64,000 nt of DNA from Codonopsis lanceolata (Eukaryota > Streptophyta > Magnoliopsida > Asterales > Campanulaceae). The translations under genes were made by a program, and so were the position numbers. Below the pieces are notes generated by a model that saw only the letters and a list, made by a program, of their open reading frames with translations, was not told the origin of the DNA and did not search any database. Where the stretch lies: positions 60,399,693 to 60,463,692 of the forward strand of contig CM028379.1 in the NCBI GenBank assembly GCA_013146195.2, written 5' to 3'. Below, one piece after another: positions 1-10,589 of the stretch; position 1 is the first letter of the stretch; each line of letters starts with the position of its first letter.

Positions 1-119
1 GCAAGTCCCAAAGCGGATGAGCGGGCTCGGGTGCTATGTCGATCAAAGGGAACCACACCTTCCACGGCGGCGGGTACATCCGGCCGGGCGTAAGATCCGA
101 GGTCTGCGATTGATTTCAA

Positions 120-464
120 TCAATCAACCACTCGACCTGCTCGGTCACTCCCAGCGCCTCGCAACATGTCCATACACCTATCCTCTCCGGTAAAGGTGGC
201 ATACCGATCGTAAGTCAGGGGCTTCATCGCATAAGGGGTCGGAGCAAATGGCCACCCGACCCGAGACTCCACAACAACAATCCTTTTGTCCCACTTGTCG
301 ACCTTGTGGGGAAATTCGGTAAACAACTTCAGGGCTCCAGCTTTTGATCGGCCAACAATCCTGCCCGATCTCTTGTCCTTGGTGAATTGAAAAAGTTTTC
401 GAAGAATAGTTGTCTCCGGTTCGAACCCAATCAGACGGCAAGTCGCGCTAAAGCGATCGAATCA
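120..464 (-). pseudogene. Gag-like fragment (putative gypsy-type transposon protein)
   Basis: An open stretch of about 115 codons without a clear start Met. It carries the pattern of the plant 'putative gypsy type transposon' proteins (Transposase_28-like): a segment resembling LIGFEPETTILRKLF, then a basic stretch, then KVDKWDKRIVVVESRVGWPF, similar to the W-K-x-R-F-F-x-V ... W-x-F spacing of that family. An upstream stop and further frame breaks toward 600 show decay. In intact elements this protein would be a capsid or accessory protein. The family call is by motif recognition only, and the function is inferred. Confidence 0.4.
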
Positions 465-1433
465 AGGCATCGTTGTAATTTGGAGGTCACAAGGAGCGGC
501 ATTGGTCTCCCTTAAGAACTTCGACAACAAAAGGATCTAGCGGGGAAAGCATCCCGAGAAAGAAATCATAAAAAGACCACTCTTTTGGTCTTACTCCTCA
601 TTTGAGCAGGAGTCATCTCGGATTCATAAGGGACCCCTCGATAATCATCCACGGAAATCCCAATCGAGTCAAACCGGTTCCCCACCTCAACAAGCGAGTC
701 CATGGACTCCCGGTGAGCAAGCGAGCTCGGATTAAAATAATCCTCGTTGCGAGGTCTCTACCCGCCCGAGGTCGACCAGCCACCTCCTCGTCATTTGGGC
801 ATCTCACTCGAGCTTCGCCCCATCTACCTCATCACGGTCGGTGGTCACATCGTTCACAACCCTCTCAAGGACAAAGGCCACGACTATTTGCTTCTTGAAT
901 GTTCCTCTCTCAGAAATCAACATATCGGACCTGTCCTCTCGGAATCTGGGTGAATGATGCTCACAGGCACCATGGTCGTAATCATAAGCCTCTTGCTCGT
1001 GATCGAGGCTGTCATCAAAAATTCGAAGAGGGAAGACATCCTACAACAGGATCGAGCAATAATGCGGATTAATCCCCGAAAACGTATGACTCTTGAAGAA
1101 GTTTTTCCTTGATCTCCTGCGAACTACCCAAGCCTAAGCGAAAATCCTATGAATCTACCCAGAAGGTCATGAACATAAAAAACCCAGAAAAATACCAAAA
1201 AACTCAAAAAGAACTTACACAGAAATAGAAAAGGATGAGGGAAGGTGAAAACTTACTTGTGCGTTGAATGGGGATCAGTTTGGCAGAAGCTGAAATATTG
1301 CAATAATCCAGAATTGCTAGAGACGAATCGCTTATCAACTCAAAGCGATACCACAGAAGAAAGCAATAAGAAAAACAAGATGCAGAGAGTTCGAAAGTCT
1401 GAAGGCAGTTAAAAAAGAAACCTGTTAGGTTTT

Positions 1434-1450
1434 CACCCCTTTTATAGGCG
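1434..1450 (-). promoter_or_regulatory. TATA-like promoter motif of the minus-strand remnant
   Basis: On the minus strand CCTATAAAAGGGGTG is a good TATA-box match. It is followed by a T-rich, C/T-rich leader and then the gag-like frames. This suggests the promoter of the decayed element or its LTR. No transcript evidence is available. Confidence 0.35.
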
Positions 1451-1620
1451 TGATTTTGGGAAAAAGGCGCCCAAATCACGCGCCCACGAATTCAAACCAA
1501 GGCGGCTGCGAAGCACCCGATCAAGCCCGCCATCAATGCCTGCCTCGAAAACACGCAGCAGCTGTCACTTCAGAAAAGTCTTTTCAGTTTCCCTGCAACC
1601 GGCCCTTCGAATACACTAAC

Positions 1621-2307
1621 TGTCAACACAATAAAATCGTACAAGTGTATCGCTCCCTGCACCGAGCATAAATACTCGCCCGAACAAGGAGCGGGGGGGC
1701 CACCTTGATGAGCTCGACCCAAAGCGATGAGCTCGGCCCAAATTTCGGTCACGAGCCGTGCACGAGGCTCCAAAGACGTGATAGTCACGTGTATGACAGA
1801 GACCAGGAAAGAAACTACCCGAGCAGGATAGCCGCGAGATGATCATCACACAACTATACCGAGCAGGAATTTCTCTATCACTCAGCGAGCAGGGAACAAG
1901 GCTGCTCGATTGAGCTCGGTATTAATCTCGAGATATCCTCGTCAATCCCGAGATTTTGGCCTTGATTCCTTCGGTTACGCGGTCAACCCGCATTTATGGT
2001 ATTACAGTCCTAAAATATCTCCGTGATCACAGCCTAACCCGGGTCTTACTCCCAGAAAGGCTATATATACTTCTTGAAATCTCATTTGAAAGGTACGCAC
2101 TATTCAATATACCGAAACCCTGTCATTTTGCTTTCAACTAAAAGTTTAATACTTACTCTCACACGAGGGTTTCATGCGAGGCCCTGCCTTGCATTCCATC
2201 TAAGGTGTTTTCTTCTTTTGACAGGATTTTCGGAATTCTTACATTCAATTAAGCCCAGATATCCTATAAACCGCAAGGACCGGCCCAAGACCAGATTGTG
2301 CAGCATC
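1621..2307 (+). repeat. Possible LTR of a gypsy-type element
   Basis: This GC-biased stretch has LTR-like order on the plus strand: a possible TG start, two imperfect copies of GATGAGCTCGACCCAAAG near 1707-1745, a TATA motif (GGCTATATATAC near 2059), a C/T-rich leader, an end-like region GAGGGTTTCATGCGAGGCCC near 2164, and a CA end near 2307. The next bases are ordinary AT-rich DNA with no primer-binding site, so it would be a 3' or solo LTR. No target duplication or partner LTR was found. It could also be the U3 of the minus-strand element on its left. Confidence 0.3.
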
Positions 2308-2329
2308 AAGTTTTATGACAAAAAATAGG

Positions 2330-2455
2330 GTAAGACGGTTTTATGGATAATTTTTGTAAAATAGATCTTTTTACTTGACTCACCATGTATTGATGGATTA
2401 AGTTGTGAAAGAGTGAGGCTCCGCCTTACAAATTAATGTCCAAAAGACATCTTAA
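2330..2455. repeat. Short terminal-repeat element, family M copy A
   Basis: Contains GTAAGACGG, the internal TATTGATGGATTAAGTTGTG and CCTTACAAATTAATGTCC. These correspond to segments of three other copies in the first 10 kb (4607-4757, 6710-6787, 9130-9230). It is the most diverged copy. Presumed non-autonomous MITE-like element. Confidence 0.45.
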
Positions 2456-2519
2456 TTGAGACATACTCTAGTTACATTGACACAATTGAGATTTTTTATT
2501 GATAACTGAAACCATTTAA

Positions 2520-3121
2520 GAGCATCTCCAAGTCCAAGGGATACTTAATCCCTTCATTTTGAAGCAAAAATCCTCTTTTTCTTCCTCAAGGGAAGCTTCA
2601 AATTTTGCTTAATTTTGAAGACCCCCTTATATCTTCACTCCCTCCTTTTTGTAATGTTAGTTTTGTTTTTGGTTTAAATACACCAGTTTTGTATTTTGAT
2701 AAAATGCTACATAAATTTAATTAAGTCGTTTTATTTATATTGCTAATTATAAGTTATTTATAATATTTAAATTATTTATTATTTATTTAAAATATTAAGA
2801 ACTTCTTCCGTTCCTAAATAATTCTCTCTTTTTTTTCTTTTTGTCGCTTGCGAATAATTGTCCTTTTTCAAAACTTTTTATGATACACTTTTACCATTTC
2901 ACCTTACTTTTTCTGCCTACTTTAATTATGAATACATGCACAAGGGCATTAAAGGAAACTACACATTACACATATTTATAATACGATCAATTTTTTTTTT
3001 CTTAAACGAGATAACGGGTCAAAAAAGATAATTATTTAGGAACGAAAGGAGTAGAATAGTGAATAATATACTTTGAATATTTCTTTTAAAGTAAAATTTG
3101 AAGTGAAACTATTGGAGATGG
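2520..3121. mobile_element. Tourist/Harbinger-like MITE, partly rearranged
   Basis: The left end GAGCATCTCCAA follows TAA, as in PIF/Harbinger MITEs with a 3-bp TAA target. The matching right end TTGGAGATGG-TAA at about 3110-3123 is imperfect. The interior is AT-rich with no coding capacity and includes a second MITE at 2801-3053. The right half is duplicated (see 2921-3393). Confidence 0.45.
2801..3053. mobile_element. Stowaway-like MITE nested in the Tourist-like element
   Basis: Inverted ends CTTCCGTTCCTAAATAATT (left) and AATTATTTAGGAACGAAAGG (right) pair over about 20 bases. This matches the CTCCCTCCGTTCC style of plant Stowaway MITEs. Non-coding, about 250 bp. Target duplication not clear. 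Confidence 0.5.
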
Positions 3122-3393
3122 TAAAATAAATTAAGTGCGTTGCACCAGTTACTTTAATTATGAATATATGCATAAGGGCATTAAAAGAAACTACACATTA
3201 CACATATATTTATAATACAATTAATTATTTTTTTATTAAACGAGAAAACGAGTCAAAAAAGATAATTATTTAGGAACGAGATGAGCAGAATAATGAAGAA
3301 TATACTTGAAATATTTCCTTTAAAGTAAAATTTGAAGTGACTATTGGAAATAATGAAATAAATTTAATACAGAAGTTACACCAATTTAAAGAT
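2921..3393. repeat. Tandem duplication, two units of about 230 bp
   Basis: The block starting ACTTTAATTATGAATACATG at 2921 recurs at 3151 and runs through the same order of motifs: the ACACATTACACATAT run, GTCAAAAAAGATAATTATTT, AAAGTAAAATTTGAAGTG, then a TTGCACCAGTT-like end. It duplicates the right half of the MITE complex with moderate divergence. Confidence 0.6.
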
Positions 3394-5780
3394 TTAATGT
3401 AATTTTAACACCAAATTGCTTGAGCATATCTTTGAAGCAAAATAACAAACTGCGGAAGATAATCGAAGGAGCATATCTTTGAAGCAAAATAACTTTTACC
3501 CCGCTTTGAAATAAGCTAAATTACAACCCCACATCACAAACCCCCTCTACTTTTGAATCCTAATTCGGACCACACCTAATACTACAAATGTATCATATTT
3601 TTGAAAAATTCCCTTTCCTTTGTTGTGCCCTTGTGAAATAATTGGAAATTTTATTGGCTACTATATTAGGGTTTTTATTTCATTAGTTGAAGCTCCGTTT
3701 TTATAAGGAGGGAGACATACAACCATACGCTTCAAGTATGGTACATATGGAGGCGATGATTGTGAAGTAGGACGTAGTGGCGGCGGCGAAGAGGGAATTA
3801 ACAGTATTAGGAGGTGGAATAACTCGTAATGTCATCCGATTATTCAATTTCTATCAATCGTTGTGGGTTTGAGTTAACTAATGTTTGTCCAACGAGCTAA
3901 GTACCTTGCTTCCCGCGCTCCTTGCTGGGATTAAAGGCACTTTAATAGTGTATGATAGTGTTTAATTAGGAAGAAACAATCATTTTGATGAGATAATATT
4001 TTGATTTGGTCAATCGGTCACGTAAAAGTATCATGTGTCTTTTGATGAATGCTAAAAACAGAGAAGGTAATGGGACGGATTCACATTTCAAACCAAACGA
4101 CAAATGAGGACCCCAAATTCTTGACCAAATCACAAAGGGGGTGGGTAGGAAGTACACAAACCCAAAGCCAAAGTTATATCATAATATGGTACCATATGTT
4201 ACAAGGGAATCCCTACTTTGACTAGGATGTGTATACTTGTTGCATAGTCAAATGTACTTAGGTGAAATTTGTCTATGGGAGGAAATAGGGACAAGATTAG
4301 AGGTTTATTCCTTAGATGGGTCTTGTCGTAAACGATGATAAGTAAATATTGAGTGTAATGGTGACATCACTTGATCTGATATCGCAAACCAATCTAACTC
4401 TATCAAATTATGATACTTACAACTGTTGCACTCGTTATCTTTCCATATTGAGGATGGTTATGCAAAGTAAAAGCATATGTTTTGTGAAGTACACTAAGAT
4501 TTCCTATTACCTAATGTAAATTTTTCTGAGTATGCAATTTAAGAAATATAAAAAACAAGTGTATAGATTTTTTAAATCCATTGATCAATCATTAAACTAT
4601 GATTAAGTCTCCTATAAGACGGACTTACGGATCTTAATTCGTAAGAGAGAACATCACTCTCTTATAACCCAATCCACCAACATACGGTGGATCGGGTAAA
4701 GAAGATTCGTCTCACAAAAAAGGACTGTAAGACTGTCTTACCTAAGTTTTTGTCTTAAACTATTTACTATCGAACGTTGATTAAAATGAACCTAATACCA
4801 ATAATAAGTACTTCATTCGTTTTCAAATTATTATCCTATTTGATCCGACACATTGTTTAAGAAAAAATAATTGACTGTTTTACAAATATTGGTGAAATAT
4901 ATGATTTCCTTTAATACCATTGGGCATGTGACCATAATTAAAGTATATATAAGGTAAAGATAAAATAATAAAAGTGTTTTCTTAAAAGAATTTTTTTTAA
5001 AAGATAACAATTATTTTAGAATGAATGGAAAAGAAAAGAGGATGATAATTTAAATCGGGAGTAGTAAAACTCCTTTTCATTAACCCAACCAATTTTCAAT
5101 TGTGTTATCTTTTATTTGATCAAAGCGAGTTCGGTTTCGTTCGGTCAAAATCGCGATTCAAACCTATTAAATACAGACTTGCAATATTGATAACTCCAAC
5201 ATTAAATTGGGGCAAATGAAATATTTAATTGGTAATTAACATCAAATTAAAAACAAGGTTTTAAAGCCAAAATAACATAAATAAAATATTAAAAATAATA
5301 TTAATAGAATTTCTACAATATATATCAATTTCGTTGGTTCAGTCACAAAAACATAAATCAAATTGACCTTTTAATTTTTTTGAATTGAGACTGAACTGTC
5401 TTGAAGAAAAACTAAACCAAACTAATTGATTCTGTTTGATTTGGCAGTTTAAGCTTATACTCCTGCTCCCACGACTCAAAAATATGCGTCTACCTTTTCT
5501 TTTCATAAACTTAAAAACAAATTATCAATTATACCATTTTAAGCAACTATAGAATAAATAATCAGCCACTCTAATTGGACACCACTAGGGGATCGAGTAA
5601 TTCATTAACCCCATTATAAAGTGAAACCAACAAAATGACACGAATATTACGATCATTTTACATACTACAAATTTAAATATTTACCAAGAACCTCTTCTAA
5701 CCCTACTTGGCATTATCCCCCCACCCACCCAAAAGCTTTCAACAAAGAATACTGATTTGGTTAATATCTAAAGAGCGTAT
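3394..5780. other. AT-rich intergenic DNA, no gene seen
   Basis: Apart from the family M copy at 4607-4757 I see no coding sequence or RNA gene. The longest open frames are short and show no domain. An eroded Stowaway-like pair may lie at about 4800-5040 (CATTCGTTTTCAAATTATTATCC against ATTATTTTAGAATGAATGG), too decayed to bound. Confidence 0.5.
4607..4757. repeat. Short terminal-repeat element, family M copy B
   Basis: Reverse orientation relative to copy D. It has near-terminal TAAGACGGACTTACGG and CTGTAAGACTGTCTTACC, and the internal AATCCACCAACATACGGTGG, itself a small inverted repeat. Order and spacing match copy D at 9130-9230. Non-coding. Confidence 0.55.
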
Positions 5781-5841
5781 CTCTTGTGCAGTGGCGGATC
5801 CAGGAATATTGTTGATCGGTGTTCAAAATTTTAACTACTTA

Positions 5842-6105
5842 CTCCGTCCCAAAATATATAATGCTTTAGGGCTTTTTACATAGACCAAAGAAATATATTG
5901 TAAATACTAAACTCCCCCTATCCAGACATTAATTAGGTGTTTTGATATTCTTACCCAATGAGCCAAACACGGGTTACGAAGTCAATAAATATGGGAGAAT
6001 TTGAGAAAAAAAAAAAGGAAAAATTTCTTTGAAAATTACAAAATGTCATCTATTTTGGAACAAAAAAAATATCCCAAGACGTCATATATTTTGGGACGGA
6101 GAGAG
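5842..6105. mobile_element. Stowaway-type MITE inside the hAT element
   Basis: Inverted ends CTCCGTCCCAAAATATAT (left) and ATATATTTTGGGACGGAGAG (right) with TA on both sides (5840-5841 and 6106-6107). Family knowledge: Stowaway elements of the Tc1/Mariner group use TA targets and CTCCCTCCGTCCC-like ends. AT-rich and non-coding. Confidence 0.7.
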
Positions 6106-6110
6106 TATTA

Positions 6111-6384
6111 GGGCAAGTCCAATGGTGGTACTTACCTATAGGTATCAAAACCAAAATTTGATACCTATTGGTTATTATTCATTGGTATCAAATGATCATC
6201 TCCAATCATATGTATCAAAATGAAGGGTATTAAAATTAGGTCTGATACTAAGAGAGGTATCAAATTTGGTACCTTCCTTAGTACCACACCTAATTTTGAT
6301 ACATTTTACTTTAACCATTAGAGAGTCTAATACTTTTACATAGGTATCAAATTTTGGTTTTGACCCCTACCATTGGACTTGCCC
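6111..6384. mobile_element. Tourist/Harbinger-type MITE inside the hAT element
   Basis: Ends GGGCAAGTCCAATGGT and ACCATTGGACTTGCCC (close to exact pairing) with TTA at 6108-6110 and 6385-6387. The interior repeats TAGGTATCAAA and TTTGATACC on both strands, giving a long foldback. The 3-bp TTA target and MITE size support the Harbinger group. It abuts the Stowaway copy, separated only by the two target sites. Confidence 0.75.
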
Positions 6385-6709
6385 TTACATTAAAAAAAAT
6401 TAGAAATTACAATTTGTTTTTTACGCGTTTTCATACGTTGAAAACGTGTAATTACATCATCACCAACATTCATTAACATGTCTTTTTCGATATAACATAC
6501 AAGAGAATCATTTAAAAATTGATCGGACATTCGATTTCGTAAATCCGTATTGACAATATTTTTTACAGAGAATTTGGGAGGGGTCCAATAAATTTTTTTA
6601 GAGGGGTCCAATTGTCAAATATCACATACTTACTCATAATTTTTTTTTATTGGGTGGTGTCCATGGACACCCCTAGAACCTACGTGGATCCGCCCCTACT
6701 CTTGTGAAA

Positions 6710-6787
6710 CCATGATTCGTAAGATGAAGTATCATTTTCTTACAGTTCAATCCACTTACACACGATGAATCGAATAAAAAAGATCCA
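6710..6787. repeat. Short terminal-repeat element, family M copy C (partial)
   Basis: Shares ATTCGTAAGATGAAG, TTCTTACAGTTCAATCCA and CGATGAATCGAATAAAAAAG with copies B and D in reverse orientation. The outer end is lost. It begins right after the hAT target duplication, so the hAT element may have landed in or beside it. Confidence 0.5.
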
Positions 6788-7661
6788 ACTTATAAAATAT
6801 ACCCGTAATATCCTATTTTTTAAAAAATTTAATAATATCTAACCTTTAGATCTCTGCATAGGGTCAAAGATATTGATAAATGTGGAAGACTAAATGCATT
6901 AAATTTTCACTTGAAAAACCAGGAGGGAAATACCGAAATAGTGGGGGTTGGGGACATGGGAATTAAATGGTGAGCTATATCTTATCCATGTACGGCACAA
7001 TAACTCAACTAGCCAACTAAAGTCAATGACAAGAGAAACAGGGTTGGTTGTGTTTAAGAGGAGAGTCCACTGCCGTCTGCCGCCCACTAGTCAGTCCCAG
7101 GCCCGGCCCAGCCCAGCCCACATGTGCAAATTGCAATGTCCAGTTTTAGTTGTTTAAGTCAAATATTGACTCAGTATCACTCGTATTTAACAAATCTAAT
7201 AATTATTGTGAATGATGCTTCTCCGTTATTAAATTATTGTTTTTCTTTCGTTTTTTTGTCCATTCTAATTTTTTTTTCGTCTTTCTTAACTTTTTTTTAA
7301 AAGAAAAGCATCTTAGTCATTTTATCTTTATTTTTTCTTACTACTTTAATAATGATCTCACATACATATAAGCATTAAAATGAAACTAGATTTTATATTT
7401 TTTTTCCTTAGTCTGTTTGTCGAGTCAAACAAAACTCTAATTTATAGACACACGGAGTATATATTAAAATATATTTGTTAATAGTCAAGACGTTTATAAC
7501 ATATATCATGACTAAGTTGAAACCCAAAGGTAGACATTGCAAGCATATTTTCTAAAATATTTTTTGAAAAACGTTATAAAATAGAACGTCGGATATAAAA
7601 GGAAGTGAATAGTGCTCCTCTCGTTAACAAGTCCATCGTATTATTTTGTGATATTTTATTT
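6788..7661. other. AT-rich intergenic DNA, no gene seen
   Basis: Open frames near 6900-7160 show no recognised domain and look like chance. A heavily eroded Stowaway-like pair may sit at about 7210-7460 (CTCCGTTATTAAATTATTG against an ACACGGAGTATAT end). Confidence 0.4.
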
Positions 7662-7664
7662 TAA

Positions 7665-8303
7665 GGGTATGTTTGGATACCCAAATTTCATAACTTGGAA
7701 TTGAAATTGAGGCTTCCAAAATCAATTCCGTCGCACACATTTAAAATTTGGAATTGGAATTGAGTTGGAATCCCAAATACCTCAATTCCATAAAACTAAT
7801 TTTATACTAAATCCTAAGAATTTAAATTTTAAATTTTGGTCTCATTACAATACACAATAACAACTCACCTTCCTTTTATCACCACCACCACCATAACTTC
7901 CGACCACCACCTCCAACCACCATCTCCGACCTCCGCCACTAGCCGCCACCACCGACCACCGCTACCTCTGGCCACCGTCACTAGCCGCCAGCACCACCAA
8001 CCAACTCCGACCACCACCACTAGCAGCCACCTCCGACCACCTCTATTTATTATTAAAAATATAAAATTCTCATAAGTCATTCATAATAATAGACATAGAC
8101 AACAAATTATTACCATTAGGCTAAACTAGATTTTTGATATACTAATGAAATTTTATTTTAACTATAATACATAATTATAATTGAATTCCACACATTATCC
8201 AAACAATCAAATTACTATGATTTTAAAAGCAAATTTCATCTTATTTAAATTCTATAGAATTTGAATATTTATTATATTTAAAACCAATGCATCCAAACGG
8301 ACC
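7665..8303. mobile_element. Harbinger-type MITE with GGGTATGTTTGGAT ends
   Basis: Ends GGGTATGTTTGGATACC and GCATCCAAACGGACC are inverted, flanked by TAA at 7662-7664 and 8304-8306. The element is 639 bp with no transposase. Sub-terminal blocks around GGAATTGAAATTGAG fold back partly. A C/A-rich low-complexity tract (7879-8046) fills its middle. Confidence 0.7.
7879..8046. repeat. CCACCA/CCGACC low-complexity tract
   Basis: Degenerate repeats of CCACCACC, CTCCGACC and CTAGCCGCCAC over about 165 bp. They differ sharply from the AT-rich DNA around and create proline/threonine-rich or glycine-rich false open frames. Probably a microsatellite expansion inside the MITE. Confidence 0.65.
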
Positions 8304-8306
8304 TAA

Positions 8307-9129
8307 GAGTTTACTATAAAAAATTATGAATATAATCTTTATAATATTTCAATTTATTTAATATTTACATATTAGTTATGCTTAATTATTTTGTAATCAC
8401 GACAATCTTGAATACTATTTATAATATTTAATAATAAGACTTTTCAAATATAAACATTTTAAATGGAGAGAAGGAGGACTACATATGAACCAGTACTAGC
8501 TTCTTTTTTTGGTAGGGTTCCCATTACTGTCTGCAGATTCCCCATTTGCAAGTCCTCATTAACTAAGCAGCTTCCAGCTTATACTTTTGACAGCTATATA
8601 TCCGTTCCGAGCAAAGAGTTTTTTATTTTATTTTAAGATGTTTTATTTTTAAAATTTAAAGTATAAAAATATTATTTTATTACTAATAAATTACTAAAAA
8701 TGTTAATTTCTTTTAAAAAATAACTTTTAAACGAAGATTTTCGTCTAAAATAGAGGGAGTATCAATCTTGAATTAGAAAATAGTCAAATACTTTATGCTT
8801 TGGAGACTGTCATGTTACACGATTAACAGCAGTAAGTTATACTCCATCTGTTCTTAAATTATAATCCCTCCTAAATTATGGTCATTTTTTTGCTATGCAT
8901 ACGGTTTAAAAAAAGTAATTAATTAAATTATAATATTGGTGTAATGTATATTTTCTTTAATATCCTTGTGAATGTGGTCATAAATAAAATGTGTATAAAA
9001 AATAATGATTAGTAATAAAAGTATTTTCCTAAAAAGAATTTTTTTAAAGATAATTATTTTGGAATTGATGTAAAAAGAAAGGTGAACAATTATTTGAGAA
9101 GATAGTAATACTATATGGTAAATATTTGT
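8307..9129. other. AT-rich intergenic DNA with eroded MITE ends
   Basis: No gene seen. TCGTCTAAAATAGAGGGAGTAT near 8741-8762 and ACTCCATCTGTTCTTAAATT near 8841 are Stowaway-style ends without confident partners. Confidence 0.4.
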
Positions 9130-9230
9130 GTAAGACAGATCATCTTTAATCAATCCATCGTATGTTGATGGATTGAACTGTAAGAATAGAGTTTCGTCTT
9201 ACGAATTAAGATCCGTAAGACGATCTTACA
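9130..9230. repeat. Short terminal-repeat element, family M copy D (best preserved)
   Basis: Ends GTAAGACAGATC and GATCTTAC pair, and a second internal GTCTTACGAATTAAGATCCG lies before the right end. The core CAATCCATCGTATGTTGATG can fold on itself. Copies A-C share this layout. Non-coding. Superfamily not decided, as no clear target duplication was found. Confidence 0.55.
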
Positions 9231-9370
9231 TAAAACATGTTAAAAGTGAAGTCTACTTTGTAACATTAGCATGCCACGTGGAGCTCATAACTATTAGAAT
9301 GTCAATCCCAGGCCCACCTCATGTGCAAATGGCAATGTAGTAGTTTTTGTTGTACCAAATATGTTTATAA

Positions 9371-9776
9371 GAGCATCCCATTGTAGTTTTGAAGCAACTT
9401 TTTATGTCTTGAAAATTAAAGTGAGTGGCTATCTAGGAGTCAATTAGGAGAGAGAAATGAGTTTCACTTCCTAAATAGGAAGTTGGTTTTAAGAAATGGA
9501 GCTGTGAGGGGGAGGGGGGGCGGGGCGACTGAGTGTGGGGGAGAGGGGGGGCTGACGCCTGACACAATTATTTTGTGTGTGTGGAGGGTGGGTGTGGGGG
9601 TGGGGTGGAGGAGAGTTTTGTATTTATTAGTATGATGTTAAATTTAATATTTTTTGTGTAAGAAGATTATATAATTAGAAGATACATTTTTGAGTGGATA
9701 AAAAGATAAAAATATGTAGGTGACAGTGACACTCAATTAAGAAGTTGTATAAAAATATACAACATTTAGGATGCTC
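9371..9776. mobile_element. Tourist/Harbinger-type MITE with GAGCATCC ends
   Basis: Ends GAGCATCCCATTGTAG and CAACATTTAGGATGCTC, flanked by TAA at 9368-9370 and 9777-9779, 406 bp. It carries a strikingly G-rich stretch at 9505-9605 (GGGGAGGGGGGGCGGGGCG-like runs) with G-quadruplex potential. No coding capacity. Confidence 0.7.
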
Positions 9777-10330
9777 TAACTTATAAGAATAATAAAATTG
9801 AAAACAATATACAAATTGTAGGCATAAAATAAATTATTTAAATAAATTTTGTTTTTAAAATATAGTGGATGTGTCAAAGTGGCTTTAAAAGGGAGATCTA
9901 TTTTGGCATTATAAATTTATAATATCACGCTACGAATTATGTTACATGATGTTTCGGAACACAACCGCAAAATTTGAAGGTAATTAAAGGATAATGTTTG
10001 AACCATTCTCTATATGTATTAAAATATATATATTTTATAACATGCTACACTCATTGATTAGCATGATAAAACCATAAAATATCTAACTGATAAAAATGTA
10101 TCACGTTATAAAATACCTAAATTTTCTAGTATTGTGAGTGGTCAAAATCTTGCAAACGCAACCGCTGCGTACAATTTAGGGAACTAAACAAAAAAGTCAA
10201 ATCCCATGTTCAAAGTAGGTACATCCTGTTGATTGATTAGTGACACTTTTGAATAAAGAAAAATATGAATTCGTAAACAAGTACTGCGTGCCTCCGATAA
10301 TTATTGCCGTCTTTGACTTATACAGTTATA

Positions 10331-10589
10331 CTCCATCGATCCCTAGATTATCGTCTTCCTTTTTTTTTTTGGTTCGTCTCAAAATAATTATTTATTTTGA
10401 AATTTGTTTTTTTAAAACAATATTTTTATCACTTTACCTTTACTTTTTCACTCTACTTTAATTATGTGCCACATACATATGTGCTTTAAAGGAAACTACA
10501 CATTAAACCAATATAAATAATCAAGTCAATTGTTTTTTCTTATACTAAGCATCGGGTCAACTAGGACGATTATTTAGAAATTGAGGGAG
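10331..10589. mobile_element. Stowaway-like MITE
   Basis: Left end CTCCATCGATCCCTAGATTA and right end TTTAGAAATTGAGGGAG, each beside TA (10329-10330 and 10590-10591). AT-rich and non-coding, about 259 bp. The ends have diverged from the CTCCCTCCGTCCC consensus. Confidence 0.55.

Larger units (their letters stand above)
1..1450 (-). mobile_element. Degenerate gypsy-type element, gag end and leader
   Basis: Read on the minus strand this stretch resembles the 5' part of a plant gypsy-type element. A TATA-like motif and leader lie near 1440, a possible donor site (GTAAGT) near 1255, then short open frames (1041 down to 804, about 464 down to 120) broken by stops and shifts. The GC-rich codons differ from the AT-rich DNA further right. 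The left end runs off the window and no PBS or paired LTR was found, so boundaries are approximate. The assignment rests only on the gag-like fragment described separately. Confidence 0.4.
5789..6698. mobile_element. Non-autonomous hAT-like element with two nested MITEs
   Basis: The left end CAGTGGCGGATCCAGG pairs imperfectly with the right end GTGGATCCGCCCCTA, and an exact 8-bp duplication flanks both. There is no transposase frame. Much of its 910 bp is two later insertions (5842-6105 and 6111-6384). Without them about 370 bp remain, typical for a MITE-sized hAT derivative. The right arm keeps GGGGTCCA and TGTCCATGGACACCCC motifs. Confidence 0.75.
5781..6706. repeat. 8-bp target-site duplication CTCTTGTG flanking the hAT element
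   Basis: CTCTTGTG at 5781-5788 and again at 6699-6706 is an exact 8-bp direct repeat next to the terminal inverted repeats. This is the signature length of hAT insertion and fixes the element at 5789-6698. Confidence 0.8.

Noticed and set aside
7836..8080. Overlapping open frames rich in Pro/Thr or Gly/Val
   Set aside because: They come from the CCACCA low-complexity tract in a MITE; no start context or homology.
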